Positions 1 through 9,732 of a stretch of DNA of 64,000 bases are shown one piece after another. This stretch comes from Pyrinomonadaceae bacterium (GTDB taxonomy: Bacteria > Acidobacteriota > Blastocatellia > Pyrinomonadales > Pyrinomonadaceae), in contig JAHCHG010000005.1 of NCBI GenBank assembly GCA_026129865.1, forward strand, positions 186,001-250,000, read 5' to 3'. The position numbers and the translations under genes were made by a program. Under the pieces are notes generated by a model. That model saw only the letters and a list, made by a program, of their open reading frames with translations, was not told the DNA's origin and searched no databases. The stretch's first letter is position 1; every line of letters starts with the position of its first letter.

Positions 1-2564
1 TTCCGATATTCGCCATTCGATCGTATAAACGTGCTCAATGCCGATTCGTAATCCTTCATTGAAAGATAAGTTTCGCCCATCTTGAAACGCGTGTTGGCGA
101 TCTCGTAAATGTTTTTCGGATTATTGCGGTCGTCTTCCGAGATCTTTTCGGCGGTATCGACTGCGGATCTAATGATCCGAAGTGAATCGTCGTTTCTGCC
201 CGCCAAACCCAGGGCATCGGCGAGGTGCCGCTTTGCGGCAACGACATCCCATTTTGCCCGGAAATTCTGCGGGTCGTTATTTAGCAAATTTTCAGCGATT
301 TCCAGGGCTTTTTGATATTCTTCCACCGCCTTTTCGTAATTCTCCGTTTCGAGCGTACTGGCACCTTTTTTCCGGTAAGCTAGCATCAAAGAGCGCTGTA
401 AATTTTGGTCGTTCGGGTATTTTGCTGCAAGCGGCGCTAAAAGTTCGAGAGCTTTTTTCAAGCTGGTCTCCGCCGCCGCAAGATCGTTGTCCCATCCATG
501 CGCTTCGCCGATGTAAACGAACATATAAGCGAAATTTTCCGCAACTTCGGTATCTTGCGGCTGCTCCTTCAGCAGGCTTTCGTTTATCTCGTTGGCGCGA
601 TTATATTGTTCGACGGCTTCTTTATATTTTGCTTCCGTGTAGAGCGCGAGCCCTTTTGTTCTGATCGCGATCGCCAGATTTTTTCGGGCTTCGAAGTTGT
701 TCGGAATTCTCCGGGCAATTTCCTGACGCAATTCGTAGTGCTTTTGAAAGTATTCGTTAACGAGTTCCGTGGTGCCAACCTGTCTTTGAATCTCGCTGAA
801 TTTTCCCAGACTGCTCGCCAGATCGCTCATTGCCGTCAGATCGTCCGGGTTTTGGTCGTACAAATTTTGGCGGATACTCAACGCCTTTCCATAACTTTCG
901 GCAGCGCCATCCGTGTCGCCGAGGTTCGATGCCAATTGATTTCCCTGAACATCGCCCACCTTTTCGTAAGCCGCCGCAAGTTCGCGCTGCAGCTCCGCGT
1001 CTCCGCCGGCTTCCTTCGATAGACTGTCTAGATATTCGAGTGCGAGCTTGACGAGTTCCTCCCGGACCGGTGTGGATCCCGGCAGTTTTTCTATTTTTGG
1101 ACTTAAGTTGAAAATAAATGAATTTGCCAGAGTCCGAACGTCGTCAAACCGCCTATCTGCCTTTTCTCGCTCAGCCTGAGCAACACGCGTCTGCCAGAAT
1201 GTCGCGATTGATCCCCCGATGATCGTCAGCAAAATCAAAACTCCTGCGATCGCACTTATTTTATTGCGTTTGATGAATTTTTCCGTGCGGTATGCAAATG
1301 TGTTTGGACGAGCGGAAACCGGAAGTCCGCGAAGATGACGTTTTATGTCTTCCGCAAAATTACTCGCCGACGAATACCGCCGCTCGGGTTCCTTGCGCAA
1401 GGCTTTTAATATTATATTGTCCAGATCACCGCGTATGCTGTTGGGATTTAGATTTGTTAAATGCGGAATTGTCGGAAGTATTTTGGAGGATCTCGTTTCC
1501 GATAGATCGCCGTCTCCGCGGGGCTTTGAGCTTTCTTCGACAACAGATCTATGTGCCAGCGGAGCCCGCAACTCCGTTTTTGCCTCAGTAATCTCCTTGA
1601 GATGTTTAGTTGTTTCCTTAACGACCGAAGAGGGAAGCGGCGGGTCGGTTTCAATTATCGCTTTGTAGATCTCTTTCAGATCGCCCTCTTTTGTTTCAAA
1701 CGGGCGATGTCCGCTGAGAAGCTCATATAGAATAACACCGAGCGAATAGATATCCGTTGCCGTCGTAACGCTTTTACTTTGAATCTGTTCGGGCGAAGCA
1801 TAGCTTGGTGTCATGACACCGAGTTTGGTGATCGTTTTCGAACCGGCATTCTCCACTTCATCAGACAGGATCTTCGAAATTCCGAAATCAAGTAATTTCG
1901 GCTTGCCCCCTTCGTTTACAAGAATATTCGACGGTTTCAGATCGCGGTGTACGATCAAATTGCGATGCGCAAAATCGACGGCGAAGCAGACCTCTCGGAA
2001 TAGTTCGAGACGTTGATTGAGGTTGAGATCATGTCTGCTGCAATAATCGTCTATCGGCAGACCATTGACATATTCCATTGCGATATATGGAATTTTATCG
2101 CCGGTCGTTCCGGCGTCGAGAAGTCGGGCGATATTCGGATGTTCGAGCGAAGCAAGGATACTGCGTTCCTGATCGAACCGGCGACGGACGGCGGCGGTGT
2201 TCATCTCGCGTTTGAGCAATTTCAGAGCGACTTTCTGCTCAAATTTTCCATCGGTTCGTTCCGCCAGATAAACCGCGCCCATTCCGCCGTAACCAAGTTC
2301 GCCTATTACCTTGTAATCACCGAACTGCTGTCCGACGGACGCGCTTTCCAATTCACTGGAATCAAAAAAACCGCTCGAGAAGTCGACAGCCGAAAGTTCC
2401 AGCGAATTATCGACGTCTTTTTCGATCGCAATTAGATTCTCTATCTCAGCGCGAATCTCGGGTCTTAGTTTCAAGCCGTCTAAATAATGCCTGCGTTCGG
2501 GAGGATCTTTTTCCAAACAATCGACAAGTATTTCGCTAATCTGACTCCAATTGTGCGTTTCCAT
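1..2564 (-). CDS. Ser/Thr protein kinase with C-terminal TPR repeats (partial, runs off left edge)
   Basis: The frame is open from an ATG at 2564 to the window edge, so the C-terminus is missing. The N-terminal kinase domain is complete: glycine loop GYGGMG (res. 91-96), catalytic Lys115 in VALKLL, catalytic loop HRDLKPSN (206-213) and DFG (226-228). A single transmembrane helix follows at about residues 433-453. The rest is helical with TPR-like units (for example YTEAKYKEAVEQYNRA), which would lie outside the membrane. This PknB-like layout is common in Acidobacteriota, often beside an ECF sigma factor, as here (gene at 2685-3260, 120 bases upstream, same strand). It probably phosphorylates cytoplasmic targets in response to an extracytoplasmic or protein-protein signal; the target is unknown. 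Confidence 0.9.
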   Translation of the reverse strand, partial: METHNWSQISEILVDCLEKDPPERRHYLDGLKLRPEIRAEIENLIAIEKDVDNSLELSAVDFSSGFFDSSELESASVGQQFGDYKVIGELGYGGMGAVYLAERTDGKFEQKVALKLLKREMNTAAVRRRFDQERSILASLEHPNIARLLDAGTTGDKIPYIAMEYVNGLPIDDYCSRHDLNLNQRLELFREVCFAVDFAHRNLIVHRDLKPSNILVNEGGKPKLLDFGISKILSDEVENAGSKTITKLGVMTPSYASPEQIQSKSVTTATDIYSLGVILYELLSGHRPFETKEGDLKEIYKAIIETDPPLPSSVVKETTKHLKEITEAKTELRAPLAHRSVVEESSKPRGDGDLSETRSSKILPTIPHLTNLNPNSIRGDLDNIILKALRKEPERRYSSASNFAEDIKRHLRGLPVSARPNTFAYRTEKFIKRNKISAIAGVLILLTIIGGSIATFWQTRVAQAEREKADRRFDDVRTLANSFIFNLSPKIEKLPGSTPVREELVKLALEYLDSLSKEAGGDAELQRELAAAYEKVGDVQGNQLASNLGDTDGAAESYGKALSIRQNLYDQNPDDLTAMSDLASSLGKFSEIQRQVGTTELVNEYFQKHYELRQEIARRIPNNFEARKNLAIAIRTKGLALYTEAKYKEAVEQYNRANEINESLLKEQPQDTEVAENFAYMFVYIGEAHGWDNDLAAAETSLKKALELLAPLAAKYPNDQNLQRSLMLAYRKKGASTLETENYEKAVEEYQKALEIAENLLNNDPQNFRAKWDVVAAKRHLADALGLAGRNDDSLRIIRSAVDTAEKISEDDRNNPKNIYEIANTRFKMGETYLSMKDYESALSTFIRSNGEYR

Positions 2565-2684
2565 AATCGTACCGTGAACGTTCGGATCAATGTTTTATTT
2601 CCACCAATCTCAAAGCACTTTCGAAAAGTGGTTTGCCGTGTTGTACAAATACGTGCGATTCGACGCGGAAAAGCGACAAATTCG

Positions 2685-3260
2685 TCAGGGATTTTTTTGA
2701 TTCAGTTCGCGAAACAGCCAGTATTTTGCCGCTTTCCAAATACGGATCACGGTTCGATCGGAAATATCGAGGGTTTCGGCGATCTCCGAATTACTGAAAC
2801 CGCCAAAAAACTTCATCTCGACGACAGCTGCCTGCCGTTCGTCCAGTTCAGCAAGTTTTTCGAGCGCTTCGTCGAGAATTACGATCGAATTTGCACGCTG
2901 TTCTAAAGGGATCTGAAGATCGTCAACCGAAAAATGAACGTTGTGGTTTCCGCGTTTCTCGGCGCTGTGCTGCCGCGCGTATTGGATAAGAATTTGCCGC
3001 ATTAAATGCGCAGCGATTCCGTAAAAATGACTTCGGTTCTTCCATTCGATTCCGGACTCTTCGCTCAGTTTCAGAAACGCCTCATGCACCAGAGCCGTCG
3101 GCTGCAGCGTATGATCGGATCTTTCTCTTGCCATCAGAATCCGGGCTTGCTTTCGTAATTGATTGTAAACAAACGGCAAAAGGAGTTCTTTCGCATCTTC
3201 GTCACCCGCATTCCACTTTTGAAGGATCTGCGTGATCTCCGAAACCGGTTGATTATCCAT
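2685..3260 (-). CDS. ECF-type RNA polymerase sigma factor (TIGR02999-like)
   Basis: 191 aa, ATG start. The region-2 core has the LVHEAFLKL element near residue 60, and a C-terminal region-4 helix-turn-helix is visible in FSNSEIAETLDISDRTVIR. The length and the N-terminal stretch 'EITQILQKWNAGDEDAKELL' fit the TIGR02999 group of ECF sigma factors, which is abundant in Acidobacteriota and Planctomycetota. No anti-sigma factor gene is adjacent. Its partner is more likely the Ser/Thr kinase just downstream, since this sigma group is often linked to kinases. It should direct RNA polymerase to a small regulon; the recognised promoter cannot be read from this window. It is divergent from the secreted protein gene at 3504. 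Confidence 0.88.
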   Translation of the reverse strand: MDNQPVSEITQILQKWNAGDEDAKELLLPFVYNQLRKQARILMARERSDHTLQPTALVHEAFLKLSEESGIEWKNRSHFYGIAAHLMRQILIQYARQHSAEKRGNHNVHFSVDDLQIPLEQRANSIVILDEALEKLAELDERQAAVVEMKFFGGFSNSEIAETLDISDRTVIRIWKAAKYWLFRELNQKNP

Positions 3261-3503
3261 ATTTTGCGTTTTGATTCGATGTTTAGGGGATTGAGTATCA
3301 CTTTAGCCTAATCGGTGATATTTAGAAAGTTATTTGCTTATTTCCCGTTGATGTCCGGTCATCTTTTAACAGCCCGAAATATGGAATTTCGCCGCGCAGA
3401 CAAAAAATTTTCGGTCTCAAATAATTTTTTTGTCGGTTTCAGCAGCCCTTTGACACATACGTTGGCAAGGCAAAGAAACCAGGAAAAGGGAGATAAAAAA
3501 CTA

Positions 3504-5969
3504 ATGCAAAATCTATTAAATGAAAGCTGCCGGCGGGCGATGCTGATCATATGCAGCATTTCTATCCTCGGAATCGGCGCGATGGGCGCAACATTTACGG
3601 TAACAAATACCAACGACAGCGGTGCGGGCAGTTTGCGGGATGCGATAAATCAAGCAAACACGAATGCACAGGCGGACACGATAAATTTTGATCCGGCGTT
3701 TTTTAACGTCGCACGGACGATCACTTTGACAAGCGGTGAAATTGCCATCGGACCGGACGGCACAAATCCGGGCAGACTTGTTACGATCAACGGACCGGGA
3801 GCGAATCTTTTAACGATCAGCGGCAACAACGCCAGCCGGATATTTCTTTTGGGTCCGCAATTTAATGCAAATGTAACGATGAACGGAATGACTTTGCGGA
3901 ACGGCAACGGAGTGAGCGATGTTTCTTCAGGAAACGGCGGAGCGATCTTTGCAAACGTAGCGGCAAATCTGACTCTAAATTCATTGGTTATTAGAAATAA
4001 TATTGTAACTGCCGTCGCCAGCGGCGGTGCTTTATATTCAAACGGCAGTAACAATGTTGTCATAAATGATTCGCTGATTACGGAAAACTCGGCTTATAGT
4101 ATCGGCGGAATGTATATTGATAATATTCAGGAAAACAGGTTCACAATGCGAAATACAATTGTTTCCAACAATACGGCATCAAATTCTGATTTTGGTGCTA
4201 TGAGCATTAATCGCGGAACTAATGTTATCGAGAACTGTCAGATTACCGGAAATGTTGCGACCATAAGTTTCGGCGGAATAAACGTCTTTCAACCCGTTAG
4301 ATTAGACGTATCCGACACGATAATTTCGGGAAACGACGGAAGACAGAATAACGTCGGCGGATTATCTACGGATGGCGGCGGAATTGTAAATTTGCGAAGA
4401 CTTACCGTATCGAACAATATGGGAACAGGAATAAGCGTTCGTCAAGTCGGTGGTATTTTTACCCTGATTGACTCGACGGTTTCCGGCAATACGCTCAGAG
4501 ATTATTCGGGTTTCTTGGGTGAAGGCGGCGGCGGAATTATTACAAGCGGCGAATCAACCGCACCGATAAAAATAATCAATACGACTATTTCCGGTAACAC
4601 CGTCCCTGATGTCGGCGGCGGAATATATAATTTTACTTTCGGGTTGGAACTCATTAATTCAACGGTTGTCAACAATACTGTCACCAACACAGGGGGTTTT
4701 ACCGGCGGCGGCGGCATCTATGATGGTGAGCAGCTTAGAAGCGGCGGAAACGGTTTCTTATTCCGCGTCAAACTCCAAAACTCGATCATCGCGGGAAATT
4801 CTGCCGCAATCGGACCCGATCTCCGCAGCGGATTCGATTCGGCAGGTTACAACATCATCGGCAACACCGCCAATACCAACGGCAGTACTGCAAACACGGG
4901 CGATCTGTTCAATGTCAATCCACAAGTTGGCGCGTTGGCAAACAACGGCGGTCCGACACAGACTCACGCGCTTCTGGCGGGAAGTCCTGCGATCAACGCC
5001 GGAAGCAATGCTCTCGCCGTTGATCAAAACGGTGTTGCGTTGAGATTCGATCAGCGCGGTGCGTGCTACAACCGCAGAGTCGGCGGCAGAACGGACATCG
5101 GCGCATACGAGTTCGGCGCCGTTCAGCTCGGGGGCAAAAATGCCGCATTTGATTTTGATGGCGATTGCAGAACGGATGCTGGAATTTTCAGACCGAACGC
5201 CGGCGAATGGTGGTATTTCCGCTCCTCTGATCAATCGAACCGCGCGTTTAATTTTGGTCAATCGACCGACAAGATCGCGTCTGCCGATTTTACCGGCGAC
5301 GGCAAATCGGACGTTGCATTCTTCCGACCGTCGAGCGGAGAATGGTTCATCCTGCGTTCGGAAGACGGATCGTTTTATTCCTTCCCGTTCGGAACCGCAA
5401 CCGATATACCGACGCCAGCCGATTTTGACGGAGACGGAAAGGCTGACCCCGCCGTGTTTCGTCCGTCGAGCGCTACGTGGTTCATAATTCGTTCCAGCGA
5501 CGGCGGAATGACGATCGCGCAGTTCGGAGCAAACGGCGATCTGCCGGTCGCGGCGGACTATGACGGCGATGGGAAAACCGACCTTGCTATTTATCGACCT
5601 TCGAATGGAAGCTGGTGGCTAAACCGGTCGCAGGCGGGATTGATCGTTGCCAATTTCGGAACGGCGAGCGATAAAACGGTTCAGGCGGATTATACCGGCG
5701 ACGGCAAAGCCGATGTCGCTTTCTATCGACCGTCGACGCAGGAATGGTTCGTTTTGCGAAGCGAGGATTTCTCGTTCTATTCGGCTCCGTTCGGTGCTGC
5801 CGGCGATGTTCCGGTGCCGGGCGATTACGACGGCGACGGGAAGTCCGATTTTGCGATCTTCCGTCCGTCAAATTCGACCTGGTATCTGCTTCGTTCGACG
5901 AGCGGATTTACTGCAATAACGTTCGGCATTGCCGGCGACGCGCCGATTCCAAATGCGTACGTCAGGTAA
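3504..5969 (+). CDS. Secreted beta-helix protein with FG-GAP/VCBS repeat C-terminus
   Basis: 821 aa from the ATG at 3504, chosen because AGGAAAAGGGAG lies about 10 bases upstream and a signal peptide follows (res. 9-29, ending GIGAMGA). The frame is open further upstream, but that sequence does not look like a protein start. Residues about 30-470 carry short repeats such as 'NGNGVSDVSSGNGGAIF' and 'ISGNTVPDVGGGIYN', typical of right-handed parallel beta-helix/Pmp-type proteins. Residues about 470-540 (PTQTHALLAGSPAINAG ... RTDIGAYEFG) match the choice-of-anchor Q type region. From about 545 to the end there are six 44-46 aa repeats of the form D(F/Y)DGDGKxDxAxFRPSxxxW with DxDGDG calcium-binding loops. 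It is probably exported as a surface or extracellular protein; the ligand is unknown. Confidence 0.85.
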   Translation: MQNLLNESCRRAMLIICSISILGIGAMGATFTVTNTNDSGAGSLRDAINQANTNAQADTINFDPAFFNVARTITLTSGEIAIGPDGTNPGRLVTINGPGANLLTISGNNASRIFLLGPQFNANVTMNGMTLRNGNGVSDVSSGNGGAIFANVAANLTLNSLVIRNNIVTAVASGGALYSNGSNNVVINDSLITENSAYSIGGMYIDNIQENRFTMRNTIVSNNTASNSDFGAMSINRGTNVIENCQITGNVATISFGGINVFQPVRLDVSDTIISGNDGRQNNVGGLSTDGGGIVNLRRLTVSNNMGTGISVRQVGGIFTLIDSTVSGNTLRDYSGFLGEGGGGIITSGESTAPIKIINTTISGNTVPDVGGGIYNFTFGLELINSTVVNNTVTNTGGFTGGGGIYDGEQLRSGGNGFLFRVKLQNSIIAGNSAAIGPDLRSGFDSAGYNIIGNTANTNGSTANTGDLFNVNPQVGALANNGGPTQTHALLAGSPAINAGSNALAVDQNGVALRFDQRGACYNRRVGGRTDIGAYEFGAVQLGGKNAAFDFDGDCRTDAGIFRPNAGEWWYFRSSDQSNRAFNFGQSTDKIASADFTGDGKSDVAFFRPSSGEWFILRSEDGSFYSFPFGTATDIPTPADFDGDGKADPAVFRPSSATWFIIRSSDGGMTIAQFGANGDLPVAADYDGDGKTDLAIYRPSNGSWWLNRSQAGLIVANFGTASDKTVQADYTGDGKADVAFYRPSTQEWFVLRSEDFSFYSAPFGAAGDVPVPGDYDGDGKSDFAIFRPSNSTWYLLRSTSGFTAITFGIAGDAPIPNAYVR

Positions 5970-5991
5970 ATAGTTCGAAAAACTGGAGACT

Positions 5992-6027
5992 AAAGATCGG
6001 TTCCGATTCGGGGACCGATCTTTTTTT
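5992..6027 (+). terminator. Intrinsic terminator of the beta-helix protein gene
   Basis: A 10-bp perfect stem AAAGATCGGT / ACCGATCTTT (5992-6001 and 6014-6023), 12-base loop, with the last stem Ts running into a T tract (6021-6027). It lies 22 bases after the stop codon. The left-going gene on the other side ends at 6106, so it may help separate the convergent pair. Confidence 0.85.
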
Positions 6028-6105
6028 GAATTAACGTAGGTGAAATATATGTGTTTTCCTTTCGCACATCGATCTATGCTTGTTCCGCGTTGCGTGTCGT
6101 AAAAA

Positions 6106-7701
6106 TCAGCTTCTGTAGTCTCGATAGTCGATTTCCGAAAAGATGTTGTCGCGGGATTCGATCTCGGTGAGCATTGCTTCGTTGAAGTTGTTTGATTTGA
6201 ACATTTCCGAAAGCAGATTAAAGCGGTGGATGTGCGATTGAAAGCGGCGCGAAGAATATTGGACGGTTGTTCCCTGATAGATCTGAAAAGCCCAATCGCT
6301 CGACTGCGCAAGCAGGAGTTCGCGCGCCATCTGGTTTAACGCGCGATATTCCGTCGCGTTCGGATGATGATAAATGTCGGCAAGTTCGGTCATCCGGCGT
6401 TCCGCGTCGTGCTGGTAAGGATACATCCAGGAGTTTCCTTCGTTTAGCCAGACCTTATAAAAACCGGCTTCGCCCCAGCTTGAGGCGATCGGCTGCTGGA
6501 CCTGGATCGGGATCTCGGCATCGAGAAAATCGCCGGGCGTTATCGCTTCGATGTCGTTTTGATCGAAATGAATTTTGCGGAAAAGATAATCGATGAACGA
6601 AGGACCTTCGAACCACCAATGACCGTAAAGTTCGGCGTCATAAGGAGCAACGACGAGCGGCGGGTGACCTCCGAATTTTTCCTTTAAACGATGCGCCTGA
6701 TCAATGCGTTTGCCCAAAAAATCGGACGCGTCGCGTGCCGATTGTTCGCGCGCCCAAGCCGGAACATACGGTTCCTTCTTGTCGCTTGGAATAGTTCGCC
6801 CCGAAATTCGGTGATATTTTAGCCCGAGATGCCGGCGTGCGCCGTCTTTATGCAGATGCGGTTTAAGATAATCGATCGGCAGGTCCCAGCCGATATCGCG
6901 GTAAAATTCGCGGTAAACGGCGTTTCCCGGATAACCGACCTCGGCGCTCCAAACCTGCTGCGAAGTTTCTATGTCGCGGGCAAAAACGGCGACTCCGTTG
7001 TTACACAGAACCGGAGCATGAACACCAAAACGCGGTCGCGGATCGCCGTAAAGTATCGCGTGCGAATCGCCGATGAAATACTCGATTCCGGCATCTTTCA
7101 AAAGATCTTCAACGCCCGGCTCATACGCGCATTCGGCAAGCCAAATGCCGCGCGGCTTTCTTCCGAAATGTTTTTGATAATTTTTAACTGCGATTCGAAC
7201 CTGCGCCCTTCGAGCTTCGCGTGTTGAAATTAAGGGCAAAAATCCATGCGTCGCACAGCATGTGATGATCTCCAAAACACCGCGATCCTGCAGCGATCGG
7301 AAGGCTTTTATCAGATCGCGTCCGTATTTATTGTCCCAAAGGTCAAGCGCCGCCGACAAACTGTTTACATACATCCGCGCAGCGTCCAGATAATCGGGAT
7401 CGGCAAGCGCGACGCGAACCTGTTCTTTTTTCGCCAGTTCAAGAAGATTTTCAAGATGCCGTGTATATCGTTTCTGAAGAAGCGGATCGGCGAGCATTTC
7501 ACACAGCGGCGGCGAAATGTTCATCGCCAGACGCGGCTTCGCGCCGCGCTCGAAAAGGTTTTCAAAACGGAAAAGAAGGGGCAGATAGACTTCGGTAATC
7601 GCTTCGTAAAGCCAGTCTTCTTCGAGAAATTCGGGATATTCCGGATGCCGCACGAACGGCAGGTGCGCGTGAAGGATCAGACTGAAATATCCTGCTGGCA
7701 T
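6106..7701 (-). CDS. GH57 1,4-alpha-glucan branching enzyme (DUF1957 type)
   Basis: 531 aa, matching the usual length of GH57 branching enzymes. N-terminal GH57 motif 1 is visible (LILHAHLPFVRHPEYP). The putative nucleophile Glu190 sits in IWLAECAYEPG and the acid/base Asp355 in APYDAELYGHWWFEGP. The C-terminal half has DUF1957-like helical character with SWGEAGFYKVWLNEGNSWMY. The enzyme transfers alpha-1,4-glucan segments to make alpha-1,6 branches in glycogen, in the cytoplasm. The DUF4912 gene lies 36 bases upstream on the same strand, a pairing I recall from other bacteria, so the two are probably co-transcribed. No glycogen synthase is in the window. An amylase-type specificity is possible but less likely given the DUF1957 part. 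Confidence 0.9.
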   Translation of the reverse strand: MPAGYFSLILHAHLPFVRHPEYPEFLEEDWLYEAITEVYLPLLFRFENLFERGAKPRLAMNISPPLCEMLADPLLQKRYTRHLENLLELAKKEQVRVALADPDYLDAARMYVNSLSAALDLWDNKYGRDLIKAFRSLQDRGVLEIITCCATHGFLPLISTREARRAQVRIAVKNYQKHFGRKPRGIWLAECAYEPGVEDLLKDAGIEYFIGDSHAILYGDPRPRFGVHAPVLCNNGVAVFARDIETSQQVWSAEVGYPGNAVYREFYRDIGWDLPIDYLKPHLHKDGARRHLGLKYHRISGRTIPSDKKEPYVPAWAREQSARDASDFLGKRIDQAHRLKEKFGGHPPLVVAPYDAELYGHWWFEGPSFIDYLFRKIHFDQNDIEAITPGDFLDAEIPIQVQQPIASSWGEAGFYKVWLNEGNSWMYPYQHDAERRMTELADIYHHPNATEYRALNQMARELLLAQSSDWAFQIYQGTTVQYSSRRFQSHIHRFNLLSEMFKSNNFNEAMLTEIESRDNIFSEIDYRDYRS

Positions 7702-7737
7702 AGTTTTCGTCGAGATAAAATTTGTTCGGGCGCAAAA

Positions 7738-8826
7738 TTAAGAACTTATGCGCCGCGAACCGATCGGTGAAAGTTTATCTAAAAGACCTGTTGCAAATTC
7801 GCCCGGTCCGATTTTACCGAGTGTCGAGCGGCGCTTTGCCGTAAATTTCGGAAAATGAACGAGACTTGCGCCGTAAACCGCGTCGCCGAAAAATTCGTCT
7901 TCAAACTCAAATTCTTCCAGCGAAATTTCAAAATGATCGCCGAGTGCGCCCGCTGCTTTTTCGCCCGAAAGCGAAGCGGCATTGCTGACCAGATAGGCGA
8001 AAAGAGATGCTCCGATATGTCCGCGAAGATCTTCAACCGTGTAGCCGGAAGCAAGCGCGAGCAGAGCGAAACGCAGCTCTTCGCCGCTGAAATCGTTCCG
8101 CACATCTTTTCCGACAAACTGTGCAAAAGCGTTCTTTGCCGCCGTTTCCGCGGTTTGAAAATCGTCGCCCGCAAGCGCTACGTCGAAAGCATCCTGCGAG
8201 TAGCCCGATTCGTCGAGCACGGCGGAAAATTTCTTAGCAGAGATCGCCCATTCGGATTCCGCTGCGCTGCGGAACGAAGGACTCTTCCGAGGCGTCTGCA
8301 GGGAATTTGAAAACATTATCCGGACGAACGGACGATTCGGCGCGTAAAAACCGAGCTCGGCTTGATACAGCGAATCGGCATCGACATTCAGCCATCGGGA
8401 ACCTTCGGCGTCGACGGGAAAGATCTCTTCGCTGCCGGTGGATTTATTTACGAGCTTCGACACGAGCGTGTAATTTCCGGCGGCGCCTTTAAATGCGCGG
8501 TTCAGCGTTTGAAAAGGATTGTTCTTGATCGACCAATAGAAATGAATTCGCGTCGGCGACTGCATTTGCAGACGCGCGCGGTTTTCCTTTTCAAGCGCGG
8601 GAAGTTTCGGTGCGGCAAGTTCTGCAAAGATCGGATCCTCATCAGGAAGTTCGATCGAATTTGTGTCGAGAATCTCTTCCAGCGAGATCGCCTCAATGTT
8701 CTTCGCCGCCAATTCGCCCGATCCGATCGGCGATAGTTCGACGTCTTCCAGGATCAGATCGTCCGACCAATCTTTCGCTTCGACGTCGAATATTTCGCCG
8801 TTCGTTTCTCTATCTTTTTCGCTCAT
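7738..8826 (-). CDS. DUF4912 domain-containing protein
   Basis: 362 aa, no signal peptide, acidic N-terminus. The DUF4912 domain spans about residues 85-195: SPTRIHFYWSIKN, then a beta-rich stretch with RWLNVDADSLYQAELGFY and IMFSNSLQTPRKSPS, which is the typical ending. The C-terminal 150 residues are Ala/Glu/Phe-rich and not recognised. DUF4912 proteins are often found beside carbohydrate enzymes of the GH57 type, and here the branching enzyme gene follows after 36 bases. A carbohydrate-binding or regulatory role for glycogen branching is an inference; no catalytic motif is visible. Confidence 0.8.
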   Translation of the reverse strand: MSEKDRETNGEIFDVEAKDWSDDLILEDVELSPIGSGELAAKNIEAISLEEILDTNSIELPDEDPIFAELAAPKLPALEKENRARLQMQSPTRIHFYWSIKNNPFQTLNRAFKGAAGNYTLVSKLVNKSTGSEEIFPVDAEGSRWLNVDADSLYQAELGFYAPNRPFVRIMFSNSLQTPRKSPSFRSAAESEWAISAKKFSAVLDESGYSQDAFDVALAGDDFQTAETAAKNAFAQFVGKDVRNDFSGEELRFALLALASGYTVEDLRGHIGASLFAYLVSNAASLSGEKAAGALGDHFEISLEEFEFEDEFFGDAVYGASLVHFPKFTAKRRSTLGKIGPGEFATGLLDKLSPIGSRRISS

Positions 8827-8925
8827 AATGCAGTAAAACCGTCAATTGATTGCCAAATACAAGCAATGATTATGCTGGCTTTGCACTGAAGAAACAAGCG
8901 GGAAGCTGATTTTAATTGTAGTTGG

Positions 8926-9732
8926 TTATTTTGCGACCGCCGTTCGATCGTTGCCGTAGGACAGCTTTTTGAGCTTAACGACGATCTTTCCGATGCTGGT
9001 GTTGATGTTCGCACGGATCGGAATACGGCTTTTGTCGTCCGTAATCCAGATCGTCATATCGCCATCGCGTTCGATCAAGCGATTTTCGCCGAAAACCTGC
9101 GGTTCAACGCGGAAGCACCATTTTTTACCCAAAATGCTTTTTTTCCGCTCGCGCGCCGTTACGATAACGGGAACTTTGTAAACAAGACCGGAATCGCTGA
9201 CCGAAATTTCAAAGGTTTTGCCGACGGCAAGCGGCATATGGCGAAGCTGGTAAAGACCCGTTACAAGGTCGTGCGTCGTTGTTTCCAGCGGTGAAGCAAC
9301 CGTGTGCGGTCGGCGCGAAGGATCGTTCGGATCGGTTTCGACATAGCTGACCTTTTTGTTTTCGAGGTCAAATTCGGCGATCGAGTCGCGAATGCGGTCG
9401 CCTTGCTCATCGCGTTTTTCCGTTCGCAGAACATCAAACGTGCTGCCGTCAACGAGCGACTCGATCCGTTGATAAAACTTAAAATTAAAGAGCTTCAGGA
9501 TGCCGCCTTCCGATTCGGCTTCGGTTTTGATCAGAAGATTTTGACTATTTTCGCGTTTCTCGACGCTGAATTTCAAAGCTGCGACTTCAATTCCGCGGAG
9601 GACGAGCTTGCTGTACGTTCCTTCATATTCCATCGACTCGCCGGCGACGTACGGTGCGTTCTGCGCGAAAGCGGAAGCAGAAACAACAGCTAAAATGAGT
9701 AAGATTGTAAGAAATGATTTTTTGATCACCAT
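8926..9732 (-). CDS. DUF3108 domain-containing secreted protein
   Basis: 268 aa with a clear signal peptide (res. 1-23, ending ASAFA before QNAPY). The mature part starts with YVAGESMEYEGTYSKLVLRG and continues as a beta-rich fold with a late element IWITDDKSRIPIRANI, as in DUF3108 proteins, which are periplasmic and of unknown function. Its ATG overlaps the stop of the upstream methyltransferase-like gene by 7 bases (ATGGTGA), so translation is probably coupled. It closes an operon of heptosyltransferase, ICMT-like protein and DUF3108, suggesting a role in the cell envelope. Confidence 0.82.
   Translation of the reverse strand: MVIKKSFLTILLILAVVSASAFAQNAPYVAGESMEYEGTYSKLVLRGIEVAALKFSVEKRENSQNLLIKTEAESEGGILKLFNFKFYQRIESLVDGSTFDVLRTEKRDEQGDRIRDSIAEFDLENKKVSYVETDPNDPSRRPHTVASPLETTTHDLVTGLYQLRHMPLAVGKTFEISVSDSGLVYKVPVIVTARERKKSILGKKWCFRVEPQVFGENRLIERDGDMTIWITDDKSRIPIRANINTSIGKIVVKLKKLSYGNDRTAVAK

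Noticed and set aside
5140-5966. Repeated units resembling a repeat array (and again at 24853-25680)
   Set aside because: The repeats are 44-46 codons long, in frame and coding FG-GAP units inside exported proteins; no spacer pattern, so not CRISPR.
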